In this document: one piece after another, positions 1-10,849 of the stretch
How the letters are laid out: each line of letters opens with the position of its first letter
Numbering within the stretch: the first letter of the stretch is position 1
Assembly: GCA_964036155.1 (NCBI GenBank)
Contig: OZ038422.1
Span: 26,683,201 to 26,747,200 of the forward strand
Source: Diploscapter coronatus
Lineage: Eukaryota; Nematoda; Chromadorea; Rhabditida; Rhabditidae
DNA length: 64,000 nucleotides
Reading direction: 5' to 3'
Made by a program: the position numbers and the translations under genes
Notes under the pieces: model-generated
What the model saw: only the letters and a program-made list of their open reading frames with translations
What the model was told of the DNA's origin: nothing
The model's database searches: none

Positions 1-2124
1 TAGCAAAAACTGAAAGTGATCAGTTTCAATTATCTTACTGAAGTGACGATTTTTCAAATGACTTGTTTGATTATTTAATAGTTTTCTAATTAATCATATT
101 CTAGAAATCACGTAAGCATAGTATAAAATTTAGGCAAATTTTTACTCCTTCAAAGTTAAAATAAGTAATTGATGTTAGAAATGTGATAATGTTTTTACAG
201 CCAAAATGAAATTCATAATTTAAATACAGAGACTATTTCCGCAGCTACTATCATACCTGAACAAGTAACCGAATTTCCGATTTGCTAATTTTATTCTTCG
301 ATTGATTATTCATGGCACCCCTCGAATGTCTTCTCAGTTTATTTCTTATCAAATATCGATTATTTCGTCGAATTTTTATGAGAATAAATGAATACGATAA
401 TAGCATCATAATTAGAGGCGTGATGCTAACAATAATATCCAAGTTACGATGCCTAAAATATATCACATAAACTAAATTTTATAAGCGTCAAATTTATATT
501 CGGAATTAATCATAAGCTTTCGAAAAAGAAATGGAATTGTTTGAATTATGCAATACCATAATTCTCGCTATTGTTTCCATCTTGACGTGATTCAGGTACA
601 TCACGTGATAAATGAAATATAAATTAGCTAACCATGTATCTGGATCTTCATATCCAGAAACAAAATATTCGACATAATAAATCACGTGACAACAACTAAA
701 TAAGGTTGGCAGTGCAACCAAAAATCCAGCTAGAAAATTAAGACTGATTATTGTCAAAGTTCGTGACCGAGAAAACATATACTTGAAGTCCATAGGAAAG
801 GCAATTGAAATCAGTCTAAATTATGCGGATAAGTATTAAGGCGAAATTCGATTCTACCTGTTTATTGACATAACACCAAGCTGAATAATATATGTGTACC
901 AGAAAACGTCGTAAAAGAACATCATGCAAATATTTATTTCATATGACAGCTGAAACTAATTTGTAATCTCAATAAGAACTCGAATTCAAACGAGCGAACT
1001 TATGTAGTCTTGATTACAGATTGTTTAACAATTATCCAATTTCGAACTACATAGCAAAGACATCTGATCTATGTTCGTATTTTCTAATATTTGTCTTGAG
1101 CAGATAATCTGTTCCTTTTCAAAATATTGAAGGGCATGATTTTATGGTAAAATGGAGCGACACCATTTTTCCAATGTATTATTTATTACAGTAGCAAGAA
1201 ATAATCACACTTCAATACATTCTTTCAGGCATTTTAATGAACTCTATTCAAAACGAGACAAACGTCAAAGAATGCACTCATATGGCTTAAGATTTGACCA
1301 TTTTTAGGCATTATTGTTAAAAACATCAACATTTTTAATAAATCAAATTGGATACCTTAGAAGAAGACTGAAATCCTTGAGCGGGAATTAGCATTACTAA
1401 GCTGATAAAGGGCATGAAAATATCACAGATGGCTAATGAAATTATAAACCAGTAACTGCAAGTTATAAATTGAAAATTCGTGGATAAACTATTATTGCTT
1501 AGCGATTTTGAAAACATGTAAATAGATAGAAAAATTCCGCTAGGATTTTTTCTACTTTTATAAGCCTGCAACTGCTGCAGGAAAATGAAGCACCATCCAT
1601 AATTTCTTGCTGTCGTTGCCATGATTAAAATTTTGGAATTTTTCAATAGGGAATTTACCTTGTTGAAGAACGCATTTCAGCGCAACGAAAAATGCCTAGC
1701 ACTAGCAGCAAATTAGTTGTAAGAGCTATTAGATTCACTAAAAACCAAATGAGTACGGCGATCAACTTGTCACGATTCTGTTGGTCAGAACTGAAAATTA
1801 AATTCCAAATTAAAACTAGCATAAATGAAATCGAATAGTGCGAAACTATGAACATTAATTTTCAATCTAAATATATAAAATTGAACTTGTATTAGTGAGA
1901 AAGTAGGAAGGGCCAGAAATGTTGTTAAACACATATGATGATCTCGTGGTTGTTGAAATTAACGCTCATAAGCACTATCATAGATAATAAATTGATCCTT
2001 ACATATAACTCCCAAACGACTGGTACGTGTCATTTAGCTTCCATGATTCAGCCAATAATTCATTAGATGACGCTTCTGGGGAGTTAGTGGATAGAATTGA
2101 TGAGTTGTCAGAAATAATGTCCAT
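1..2124 (-). CDS. Serpentine (7TM, rhodopsin-like) receptor, 3' end beyond window
   Basis: The first exon (2003-2124) starts with ATG and encodes a Ser/Asn-rich extracellular N-terminus. Exon 1659-1790 encodes TM1, ending in an intracellular loop. An exon ending at 1356 carries TM2 with the family motif LAICD. An exon ending at 858 carries TM3 and ends in SINR, the DRY-equivalent position. The exon running down from 815 carries TM4, and the part ending at 257 carries TM5 and a basic third intracellular loop. TM6-TM7 are not visible, because the last donor (around 256) splices toward the window edge; a tentative acceptor lies at about base 10. The hydrophobic pattern and the LAxxD motif support a peptide- or amine-like or nematode chemosensory GPCR. 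The ligand cannot be told. The acceptor of the TM2 exon is ambiguous. Confidence 0.7.
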
Positions 2125-3369
2125 AATTTTAACACTGAATTCAAAATTTCACTCTTAATATACCCTGTTCTTAATTATGGGATTAGCATTGAAGAATAAT
2201 AGCGATGGAGAGTACTTGATGCTTAAATACAGGAAGTATACGAACAAATAAAAGTAAAGCTTGCAAATAAATAAAATTAAATGTCTCTATCGAGCAAATT
2301 GTAATATCATGATTAGTAGAAAATAGTTTCGCATTCAGACAACTTCTTTGAATTTGGATTAGCGAAAATTAATAAGCAAATGATTGAAAAAGCCAACTAG
2401 CTAGGAAACAAGGAAACTTAGTTGATTCTATTTTCTAAAGCCGTTGATTAGCTTTGCAGAAACGCGCATTCACATTCAATTATGATTGAAACTAGACACA
2501 ACAATGTCAGAACGGCGTGAAAAAACTTAACATCAGTATTAAGAAAAAATTTTTATTTTTGAAAGGGTGAATTCTATGTTTAAAAATCTATCAAAATAGT
2601 TCATGCAAATTTCTCAGTAATAGTTCATTTTAACCATCCAAGTTATGAGATAATGCGCAGAATACGTTAGGAACGAAATTAGTGGATTTATTACTATGAA
2701 ATTAGTGTAATGGAACAAAATGAAGTCATAGCAGATATAATTTTTAAAATTCACAACCACTTTTCCAAAAAAAAATCAAAGCATTTTTCAACTTTCCAGA
2801 AAGCCGATTTTCGTGCATTGCCTTACCTGAATAAGTAATCGTATCTCGGTTTCATTGATCACATTTTTCAAGGTACCTTCTGAATTTTTCTTTGCAGATG
2901 CATTCCATTTGTTGCTGGATAAATTTTTATTATTTCTCCGAATTGTAATAAAAATCGCACAATAACGCAGAATAAGAAACTATCATCATCGGTGCTGGGA
3001 CTATACTGACGCCTATGTCTAAGAAGCGATGTCTGAGTTATGTTATTTTGAAGTTTTTGATCGTTCCTTGCTAATTAGTCATCTTTTCCACTGATTTAAT
3101 ATACTCTGGTTGGAAAAATTCGAGATGGCCTCGTCCAGGGCCGTCCAGAAATTCTGTTTTTTCCTGTTTTCTGTCGATTTTTGACCATTTCCGTTTGTTT
3201 TTCGAAATTTTGGAAGCCGTTTTTCGTTTCTGTTTGCTTTCCGAAACTCAAAAAACTCATTCCTGAACGGCTCTGACCTTGTCATCCTCGTCTTGATTAG
3301 AGGGCGCAAGTAATATTCCCGCTGTGAAGGCGGAGCTATGGAAGTATTTTTAGGGGCTTGTAGGGCTAG
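2125..3369. other. Intergenic, no gene seen
   Basis: AT-rich spacer. A purine/pyrimidine-biased stretch at 3110-3300 stays open on the minus strand but is low-complexity (repeated Lys/Arg/Asn codons) with no recognisable domain, so I do not call a gene there. Confidence 0.5.
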
Positions 3370-3850
3370 ACAGGATTATAACAAAAACCGAATGAAAAAC
3401 GAATCAGTGTAACCAAAGATATGTATTTCTGAAGTGATGACTCGAAAATTTGTTTGCTTGGGGATTTTCGCAAATTTATTTTTTATTAGTTTTATGCTAA
3501 TTTTTCTCGCTTTTTTCGCATCGGGGATGGATGAAGGATCAAACAGGATTCTCAAAAATGGGTCTTTCGTCCGATTTTAATGAATAGGCAAACGTGGCTG
3601 GTGGTCTCTAGGCTAAAGAAGGCAAATCGATCCACTTTCGCTGGAATCTTTTTTATCCGCAAGTCACACTATAGCGTTGAACGAGGAGATCGGTTCTCCC
3701 CCAAATGCGTCAACGAGGGAGAAATTCCCAAGCGTGGATGGTGTAACGGTAACATGGTTGACTTCCACTCACCGCATTGTCGGAGACGCGATCAATCGTT
3801 CGGGGCTCGACTCCCCGTTCACGCAACACATTTTGATTAAAATACCTTTA
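3370..3850 (+). repeat. Duplicated segment, copy A (tRNA plus 5' flank)
   Basis: This segment matches 10850-11340 in direct orientation at roughly 85-90% identity by eye. Both copies share blocks such as the stretch around aaatgggtctttcgtcc, the stretch around ggctggtggtctctag, and cactatagcgttgaacga. Within the repeat the tRNA portion is identical while the flanks carry substitutions and small indels. This looks like a segmental duplication with selection on the tRNA rather than a SINE, because the tRNA lies at the 3' end and no A-rich tail follows. Confidence 0.8.
3732..3825 (+). tRNA. tRNA-Gly(UCC) with probable 23-nt intron (copy A)
   Basis: The acceptor stem GCGTGGA/TTCACGC pairs over 7 bp with discriminator A. 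The D-stem GTGT/ACAT has a loop containing GG. The T-arm is CGGGG-CTCGACT-CCCCG. If bases 3768-3790 are an intron after position 37, the anticodon stem is GTTGA/TCAAT (4 Watson-Crick pairs plus one G-U), the loop is CTTCCAA with anticodon TCC at 3764-3766, and the variable loop is 4 nt. This gives a normal 71-nt mature glycine tRNA. A TTTT terminator follows at 3831-3834. T-loop position 54 is C instead of T. The alternative reading is an intronless tRNA with a 27-nt variable arm (see findings). Confidence 0.88.
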
Positions 3851-4149
3851 TTTTGGTAAGAAATGCTGGGGCGGAACTCAAAGAAGTTTTACTATAATAA
3901 AACTCATTTGGGTCCCACCCCTGATTCAGAATTGACCATCAAAACTTTCGGAATCGAGGTCGGAGTCGGAGTTTCATCTCTATTTTGGCAGGAAGGAGTA
4001 AAAACTAAAAGAATATTATCTTCTCTGATACATAAAAATAGAATCCGTTGTTTATTGTCAAATCTATTTATCTTCCGAGATCTCGATAAAATATTTAGAA
4101 TTGTCAAAAGCAATTTTATATTTAAATTCTACAACATTTCTAGATAGAA

Positions 4150-4254
4150 GGAATTGAAGAGTCGACACTTTATTGTAGATTTCCGTCAGACATCGGAATA
4201 TTAAAAGAACTTGAAGGGTCGATTCTATTTTCGATTTTCTTCAAACATCGGAAT
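4150..4254 (+). repeat. Two-copy tandem repeat, unit about 52 bp
   Basis: Two adjacent imperfect units each begin near gaagagtcga/gaagggtcga and end in catcggaatatt. No coding or structural role is apparent. They lie just downstream of the srsx-like receptor stop codon. Confidence 0.6.
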
Positions 4255-4341
4255 ATTCGGTTGAAGTGAAAATAGTTGTCCAATGCAGAGCGATAATCTT
4301 GGCTAAAATTTACTTTTTGTTTGATAGAAGTCATAAATTTG

Positions 4342-5988
4342 TTACTTGAGCAGATAGTAGACGATAAAATTCACAGCCATCCCGAAGTTCATGAAACACC
4401 CTCCTGACAATTCTGTAGCTAGTTGGTATCTGAATTATCAAAATTTAAGCAAATACAATTTTGGCAATATACTATTTCAACTCAAAAAGAGAAAATTAGA
4501 TCACATTAGTTTGGTTTATTTGGATAATCTTGAAATTTTTCAAAAACTACTCTAATGGCCTTCGAGGAGCGATGATGATAATAATGACAGCACCGATTCC
4601 CCAGGAGAGTATTAACACGACGCTGGAAACCATCACTGTTCTTGTCAGACGCTTTTTACTGGCCCAATATGCAATTTTCAAATTACTAAATATATGGGAC
4701 ACCCCCAATCCAGAACTGTCCGGTTCACAACTTTTTGTGAATAGGAACCACTGGTCGAGCTAACAAAATAGTTCTGGATCGAGGGTGTCCCAAATATATA
4801 TATGCTAAAATTGTTACCATGATTGTTATGAGTTATAACCCACAACATCCGAAAATAAACGATAACAGTGAAAAAAACAACGGCATTAAAAAAGAAAAAC
4901 TGAATTGTCCGAATTGTCTCTCGGAATCCACCGATAATGGTGCAGACAACACGTCTGAAATGCGGAAGTAAAACTACCCGGCGTACAATAATGGACAGAG
5001 TTTGGAACATTTTATTGATATTTGATCGACTCGATTTCTAATTTTCCATTATTTTTTTATTCAATTTGATCTTCAAGTTTCTAAAATTCCACGCAAATTT
5101 TTTCGATAAAAATCTAGGTATGGAGCGTTTCAAAAATCATCAAATGTTCCAATTTCTGTTCTCTACTGTACATTCTAATTACCATGATTTAGATTAAAAA
5201 AAAATAATTTTGCGTACTTTTAATAGAATTGTAAAATTTATTTCTAAATAAACTGTATAATTTCCTTACTCTTCATCAGATAAATCGAAAGCGCCAAAAA
5301 TAACTAATAGTGTTGAAACAATTACTGATGGAGCGACATGAGAAAATATATAGGATTTAGTATTACAGAAACTCTGGCTAAAAATAAACTTTTATCTAAA
5401 TACTACAGAAGACAAACTATTTGAGCGTCGAGATAGCAATCAACCTATCCAATGCGATATTGAGCAAAGAGCAGCCAGACAGTGTAAAACCGATGTTTGG
5501 AATAAAGTGATAGTAGAAACAATCAGATTGGACCAGTTTATGGTCCCATGTGCTGAAATTTTATTTATTCATTCATTAAAGGGGTTCATGGATTTGGATT
5601 TTCAAAGGTTACGAACAGAAATTAAATTTCTTCAAGACCCCCGAGTTGATAATGATTATCATAGTTCAAATTTCAAACGTTTGGATCAAAACTCGAACAA
5701 TTATATACAAAAAAAAAACTTCATAATTCCTTACATATGCGACGATATGACCATCGTGTATTCGGATAATTCGTGCAGCAAATCGCCTGCGCACAGAAAT
5801 GCGATGAAAATATTGCACGCATTTCGTAATCGTCTAAATTTCAGAAAAATAAAGTTTCGGTAATGATTGAAGGGTTACTTGTCCATAATTGTAACGCAAA
5901 TGATCAGGAAATTCCCAATAGCTCCAATCGTTGCACAGGATAAAAAGTAAATGGAGAAAAATAAGTTCATAGGGTTTGGCGAATCCAT
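4342..5988 (-). CDS. srsx-like serpentine receptor
   Basis: Exon 5879-5988 begins with ATG and encodes TM1 with the conserved GNFLI. The next exon encodes TM2 (CNIFIAFLCAGDLL). The exon around 5430-5560 encodes TM3 with ALDRLIAI, the DRY-type motif of the nematode srsx family. An exon near 5270-5345 gives TM4. Exon 4840-4980 gives the ECL2 cysteine and TM5. Around 4540-4670 lies TM6, and 4342-4420 gives TM7 (NFIVYYLL) and the stop. These receptors act in the plasma membrane, mostly of neurons; the ligand is unknown. The TM5-TM6 junction contains a small inverted-repeat element (4690-4803), and I could not join the two exons there in a fully satisfactory phase. The gene may therefore be damaged or use an element-derived acceptor. 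Confidence 0.75.
4690..4803. mobile_element. MITE-like foldback element in receptor gene
   Basis: The ends are inverted copies: tatatgggacaccc...atccagaact on the left, and agttctggatcgagggtgtccc followed by aaatatata on the right. The terminal inverted repeats are about 28 bp in a ~114-bp element, flanked by TA-rich sequence, suggesting a Tc/mariner-type TA insertion. There is no coding capacity. Confidence 0.75.
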
Positions 5989-7204
5989 GATTTGCAAATT
6001 TTCTGGAATTTATCTTGCAATCTCAAGAAAAAAAAACTATTTAAAAATGTAAATTATGATGAAGAGAAAGTAACTTGGATTCTTCAATACTTTACAAAGC
6101 ATAAATTTCGCGACTCTATCCTTGGGCTTTTGAATTTTTTGGGTAGGTTCTACCAAAATAGTGGTAGAAAAAATGTTAGTCGCACTTTTCTTTATAGAAT
6201 GGGTCATTAACATCCAGGAAAAATCGTTAAATTTCTGGGTCGCGAAGTCACAAAGAATTCAAATGGCCGGAAAAGGCGATAAAATGTCTCCGAAACGCAA
6301 ATCTTTAAGAGTTTAACTAAAAATAAAATAACTTGAATAAACAATTATTTAGCACATTATAAAATATTGAATCTTGCTCCAAATCAAATTTCACCTCGAA
6401 ATTGCATTTCTCATTGCTTTATACATGGGTCCAAATGGGCTCATTTGGTACGAAAAGCTCAAGAAAGCATGGCGAATCATAATCTTGTAATCTTTTAAAG
6501 ACATGATCAGCGCGATTCGTTAATGTTCAAAGCAAAACAAGTAAAACAAAACAATAATCAGGCTTCATTGGGTATTTTATATTTGAATTCGATTCTTTTG
6601 AAATTATTTTAAAAACGAAGATGGAGAAGAGAGAATAAAGCTCTATCTTATCAGACATGCAACTTTTTCTGAAATTTATAACCGCGCAACAGACTCTTTA
6701 AAATTTACCTGTTTCAGTTGAATCGTATTGAGATTCATTCCAAAATATTCCCATCGCTTCGAGGCCGCTCTGCAATTGAGGGTGTTTTATTGAAAGAGTG
6801 CCTCACTTTTATGCTACAAAGACGGCCAAAAGTATCCAACTGTTGTTTGTTAAGCCTTGAGTTTTGTTTGAATATTTGCAATAATTCAACCCAAACGAAC
6901 TCTATATTATAAAAGTAGAATGAACCACAATTAATTCAAGTGAACGCTGTCGTTGACATGCTAATTTTGTATCAAGTTTTATTTCACGAGAGAAGAAGTC
7001 TTTCGTTTCATTATTATGCAAGACCCTATGCTGCGCGTCTCTTTCTCTACACAGAGTCAGAACGTCTTGAGAAGTGATCAAATGCAAAATTTTCGACGGT
7101 TTGATATGCTAAATTTGTATCGATACGACTGTTAACGATTTTGTTAAATTTAAAGTCCACGAATACAATCAAAGTCATCATGAGAAAGTTTCTTATGTAG
7201 ATAT
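5989..7204. other. Intergenic, no gene seen
   Basis: AT-rich sequence between the srsx-like receptor and the Ulp1-like remnant. No exon chain, RNA gene or repeat family was recognised; short open frames here lack domains and splice context. Confidence 0.4.
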
Positions 7205-7783
7205 TAACGATTTGGCAAATGTTTCATTATCATTTCTTTACGCCTCAAGATGATTACTTACAGTACGTTCGAGATTTTATAACTGCAAATGCTACGATTT
7301 CCGACGGGTGCAAGATTTTGTTTGTCCCAATTTTCGATCACAGAATCCAATTTACGTTATGTACGATTAACTTCGAAACTCGAAATGTATTACTACGACT
7401 CTCTTATGAATATTTCGAACTACGTTTATGATGCATTTCAAGAAATATGCGAAATCATAACAGGCGTTCATTCAATGCTAATAGCCAAAAGTGATCAAGA
7501 AATTGCCAGACAAAATGATGGCGTTAGTTGTGGAGCATTTGTATGCTATTACGCTACAAAAATTTTGAGCAATGATAGCTGTCTCTTTCCGCCAAATTTT
7601 ACGATATTTTATGTTCAGGTCAAAGAAATATGTCAAACGTTTCAAGTTTATCCTCGCCTATCGCTAATTTGCCAACGAATACTCCAGCAAAAAGAGGTAG
7701 AAAAAGGAAAAGTAATGTTGAAAAAGCTGACTAGAAGAAACGAAACGAAAATCCAAAGAAAAAAGCAAACTTTCAGCTGCTAA
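7205..7783 (+). pseudogene. Ulp1/C48 cysteine peptidase remnant, frameshifted
   Basis: The second half reads in one frame through QNDGVSCGAFVCYYA, the Gln...Cys-Gly active-site block of C48 (Ulp1/SENP-type) peptidases. The preceding block, a strand-turn-strand ending in YYDSL, is split between two frames near 7385-7395, which implies a one-base indel. The catalytic region that normally has His-Trp reads His-Arg here. The tail (7690-7783) is Lys-rich and ends in a stop. C48 peptidases of this kind often belong to DNA transposons or virus-like elements in invertebrates, but no transposase is visible next to it. I regard it as a decayed copy. No function is inferred. Confidence 0.6.
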
Positions 7784-8095
7784 TAACGAAAACGTAGAAG
7801 AGCATTTACCAGAAGATAGAGATAAGGAATGTAGTGCGTATAAAAGTTTGCATTTTGCAGATGAGTATAGGTAAAAAGTAATACATATGATCCTTGCTGA
7901 TCTCACGATAAATTTGTAGAAGATAAGTTCAATTATTTTCCGCTAGCGTTGAAAGAGCTATTTATGCGTGAACACGAATCACTGAAGTTTAAATGTACAG
8001 TTTTTCCAATGGTGAAGGATAGCAGTTATGTCCGTGAGCAAAATACGTTTCAAGATACAAGTTTGCAAATTTCACTAGACGAATCACAGATGAAG

Positions 8096-8666
8096 TTAAG
8101 AGTGAATGTCAGGAAAAACCAAAGTCTTAACAAGGGAGTATAAACAGGGGCTCGCAAATCAGACTGATTTTCACATATCTTATGCAGTTGTCCACACTGA
8201 TCATCATGGTGTGGTTTGTTTTTCGAAAAAGTCATATTTTTTATTCAGAATTACATTCTCTATAAAATAAGGCCATCTCCATCAGGTATCCCAAGACATC
8301 AATGGGGTTAAAATCGCGAAAAACTGCAGTCGGTCAGAGTCGCACTTTCGGGAATTTTTTTTTTTGCGGGAACTTGTTGGCCCTAGCAGGTGGTCGTAGG
8401 CACATTATTTGTAGAGTTTTTCGTGGGCTATTCAATGCTGAAAATCGCGTTCGATTTGGTTCACAAATAAGAAAGTTGTGAATTTTTTCCCGAGGTCAGA
8501 TCTCTCAAAACTTCAGGCTACCGTAATCCTGTGTACGATAATTTTTATGAAAAATAAACCACACCATGATGATCAGCGTGAAAAGCTGAACAATATGTAT
8601 AAAAATCAACCAAATCGACGAACCCCTGGTTCAACCGACTTCGGTCTTTAGTGATATTCACTCTTA
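8096..8666. mobile_element. TTAA-flanked inverted-repeat element (non-autonomous)
   Basis: The left arm 8100-8236 and the right arm 8545-8662 are imperfect inverted copies. They share gagtgaat at the ends, a central aggggctcg/aggggttcg block and ctgatcatcatggtgtggtt inside. Both outer ends abut TTAA (8096-8099 and 8663-8666), the target duplication typical of piggyBac-superfamily insertions. The interior is non-coding and includes a poly-T run. The terminal repeats, about 120-140 bp, are long for a MITE. Confidence 0.75.
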
Positions 8667-8814
8667 ATATCACAATCTAGAACATTTATTCAAATAGTAA
8701 TTCTCATAGATCACTTTTACAAAGGAAATATTGGCACGATTGCGGCACTATGTCGAAATTTGAATCTTCCCATTGTTTCCATTCGATCGATCTCGTTTTC
8801 GGATTCACAATTCC

Positions 8815-10172
8815 CTATAAAAACTGTCAGTCAATAAAATACCAAACATTCCTTCTTACAACAACGTAAATGTAGTCATCACCCCAGAGTAATCTCCAAT
8901 AAGTCAAGTTTCCGCGATAATAGTCAAATGGTTCTCCTTGAATAAAAAAAGATAAAATTTTCGACAAATTTACCACCAACCATCAAACCATACGTGTGAA
9001 TCGCTACCAGCTAAAAACGAGTTTTTATTTGGAAAGAAAAAATACTTTTTGAAAAATATTACTTGTGCCATTCAGCGTCCCAATGTGGTACATAACGAGA
9101 TCTTGCTCATCGTCAAAACATCCAGTTGTATAGAAGAAACTCAGCGCAAAATCTGCTCTTTTCAATCCTTATACAGTATTCAGTATCTAACGAAACCTCT
9201 GACAAATTCGTCTTCCGCTTGACTATGGATAGAACCGTTGCACTGGTCAAACAAGTCAGTTTTGTAGTTCTAGGTTTATGCAATAGATGAGGTTTGGAAA
9301 TATCATACCAAGAAAAATGTGTAACACTTGTTTGTAGCTGGGTTAATCCATCCATTCGTTCCCAGATATGTGCAGGTTCTGAGTATCATTCTTCATTTGA
9401 TAAATATTTCAAACATGCAATTGCTTTCACTACCATATACATATTTTATGCAAAACTAGTATGTACTTACTCATTTGATAAAGGACCTTCGCAAAGATAG
9501 ACATTGGATGTTGCACAGGCAAAGGAAATCTGCATTTTGTAAAGCTATTTCAGACAACCTAAAAATTTCCTACCCAATTTCCGTCAGAAATTCTTTGAAC
9601 TGCGCAATTATTGCTCGAAGAAGGTTCACATAAAACAATTACCCAATACTTTAGAATGGATTTTAAAACAAATTCTACATACCTTTGGCCCAATTCAAAT
9701 ATTTTGGACTGAAATTTTTCTATGAAAGAGAAACTATAAAATAAACTTTTGTCTCACGTGGATTGGTCAGGCCATGTCCATTTCGCGCTGCTATTTGCTC
9801 GAGAAAGTCCAATGTAATATGAACCATAATTTACACCATATTTTATTTGGGCCTCAACTATAGAAAAATGGATAAACTAATAAATGATTAAATCAACTGA
9901 CTTCTAAGTATTGTATTGGCATTATCTGAATCTATTTGAGCAAGTTTGTAACCAACCGATTCACAGTAATCTTCAGCAGATTGGTGATTTTTAGTGTCTT
10001 GTGAAAAGTGGTAGCATCTGAATTTTATAGTAAGTCAATTCGAAATTTTAATTAGTTTTCAAACTAACTTATCATTATAATCAAATTCGTTTCCATTGCA
10101 TCGCTGTGCATGGATAAGTTCTGTTAATAAAATCAAGAATATGAATATGAATAATGACGAAAAATAGTTCAT
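8815..10172 (-). CDS. Secreted protein with two C-type lectin domains
   Basis: Twelve exons can be chained (10069-10172, 9902-10017, 9758-9857, 9683-9708, 9574-9626, 9471-9529, 9309-9378, 9197-9269, 9063-9167, 8981-9010, 8860-8936, 8815-8823), giving about 273 codons. The N-terminus is a signal peptide (residues 1-22). CTLD1 runs from CYHFSQ through an IGL block, KWTWPD and NWAKGEP to the C-terminal cysteines around FACATSNVYLCEG. CTLD2 starts at INPATNKCYTFF and is more divergent (DQCNGSIHSQAED, VWFDGEP). Nematode CLEC proteins are secreted or gut-lumenal and often pathogen-responsive; the sugar specificity is not inferable. The acceptor before 9626 reads TG instead of AG although the protein alignment across the junction is good, so one allele lesion or a non-canonical site is possible. 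Confidence 0.78.
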
Positions 10173-10849
10173 TATATTCAGAGTTCAAATAGCTAATTGG
10201 TCAAATGAGCAAACTATTGATAAACTTAGTCTGCTTGTCGATCAAGCTCGTTTTCATTCAGTAGTGATTTTCCAAATGGAAACGGAATTTGATTGATAAA
10301 ATGTTATCTTCTGGTCTGTCTCAATGAAATATTGATTTCCATGTCAAACATCATCTTGCGTAACACGATGTTGCACGGTTTCAAAAATCAAATTTTTCGC
10401 CAATGATTATGAAATTTAGAAAAATAAACCAAGAAAAAATGCGATTTCCGATGAATAGCTTCAGGTTTAAATAGTTTGAAAGTTAATTAAAATGGCATTA
10501 GGGAATATAAATTTAGCTATGCGTGTAAAATTGGATGAATAATTGTTTTCGAGATAATGGCTAATTTGTGTTCGAATCGAAATGATTTCGAAAAATACTT
10601 ATATAGAGTGGTAACTAGAACTACTCACTCGCGAGCGCTTCGCGCCCGCTCGCTCATCGTTCCAGTGCCAGTCTTCGGCTGGCTGTTAGAATTTCAATTA
10701 CCTCTACTAAATATTTTTATCTCAAGTAGACTAAATTCGATATTATTTGTCGATTATAATGAACCATTTACCTTGACGTCATTATTTCAGCGTTGTGAAG
10801 ACGAAATAATAAAAGTATTTCTTCCATAGTTCTTTCATACTCGAGTAGT
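10173..10849. other. Intergenic; GC-rich double hairpin at 10631-10683
   Basis: Mostly AT-rich spacer. At 10631-10653 gcgagcg pairs with cgctcgc, and at 10667-10683 gccag pairs with ctggc across tcttcgg. Both are strikingly GC-rich for this neighbourhood. No gene or pol III promoter was recognised around them. Confidence 0.5.

Noticed and set aside
3079..3309. Open frame on the minus strand rich in Lys/Arg/Asn
   Set aside because: Low-complexity purine bias explains it; no splice partners, domain or start context.
3732..3825. nev-tRNA-like class II reading as the primary call
   Set aside because: The anticodon stem then has a mismatch, while the intron model pairs fully and matches normal tRNA-Gly; kept as an alternative in the findings.
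3580..3860. Two plus-strand open frames over the duplicated segment
   Set aside because: They overlap the tRNA and its flank and are not preserved as proteins between the two copies; the tRNA explains the conservation.
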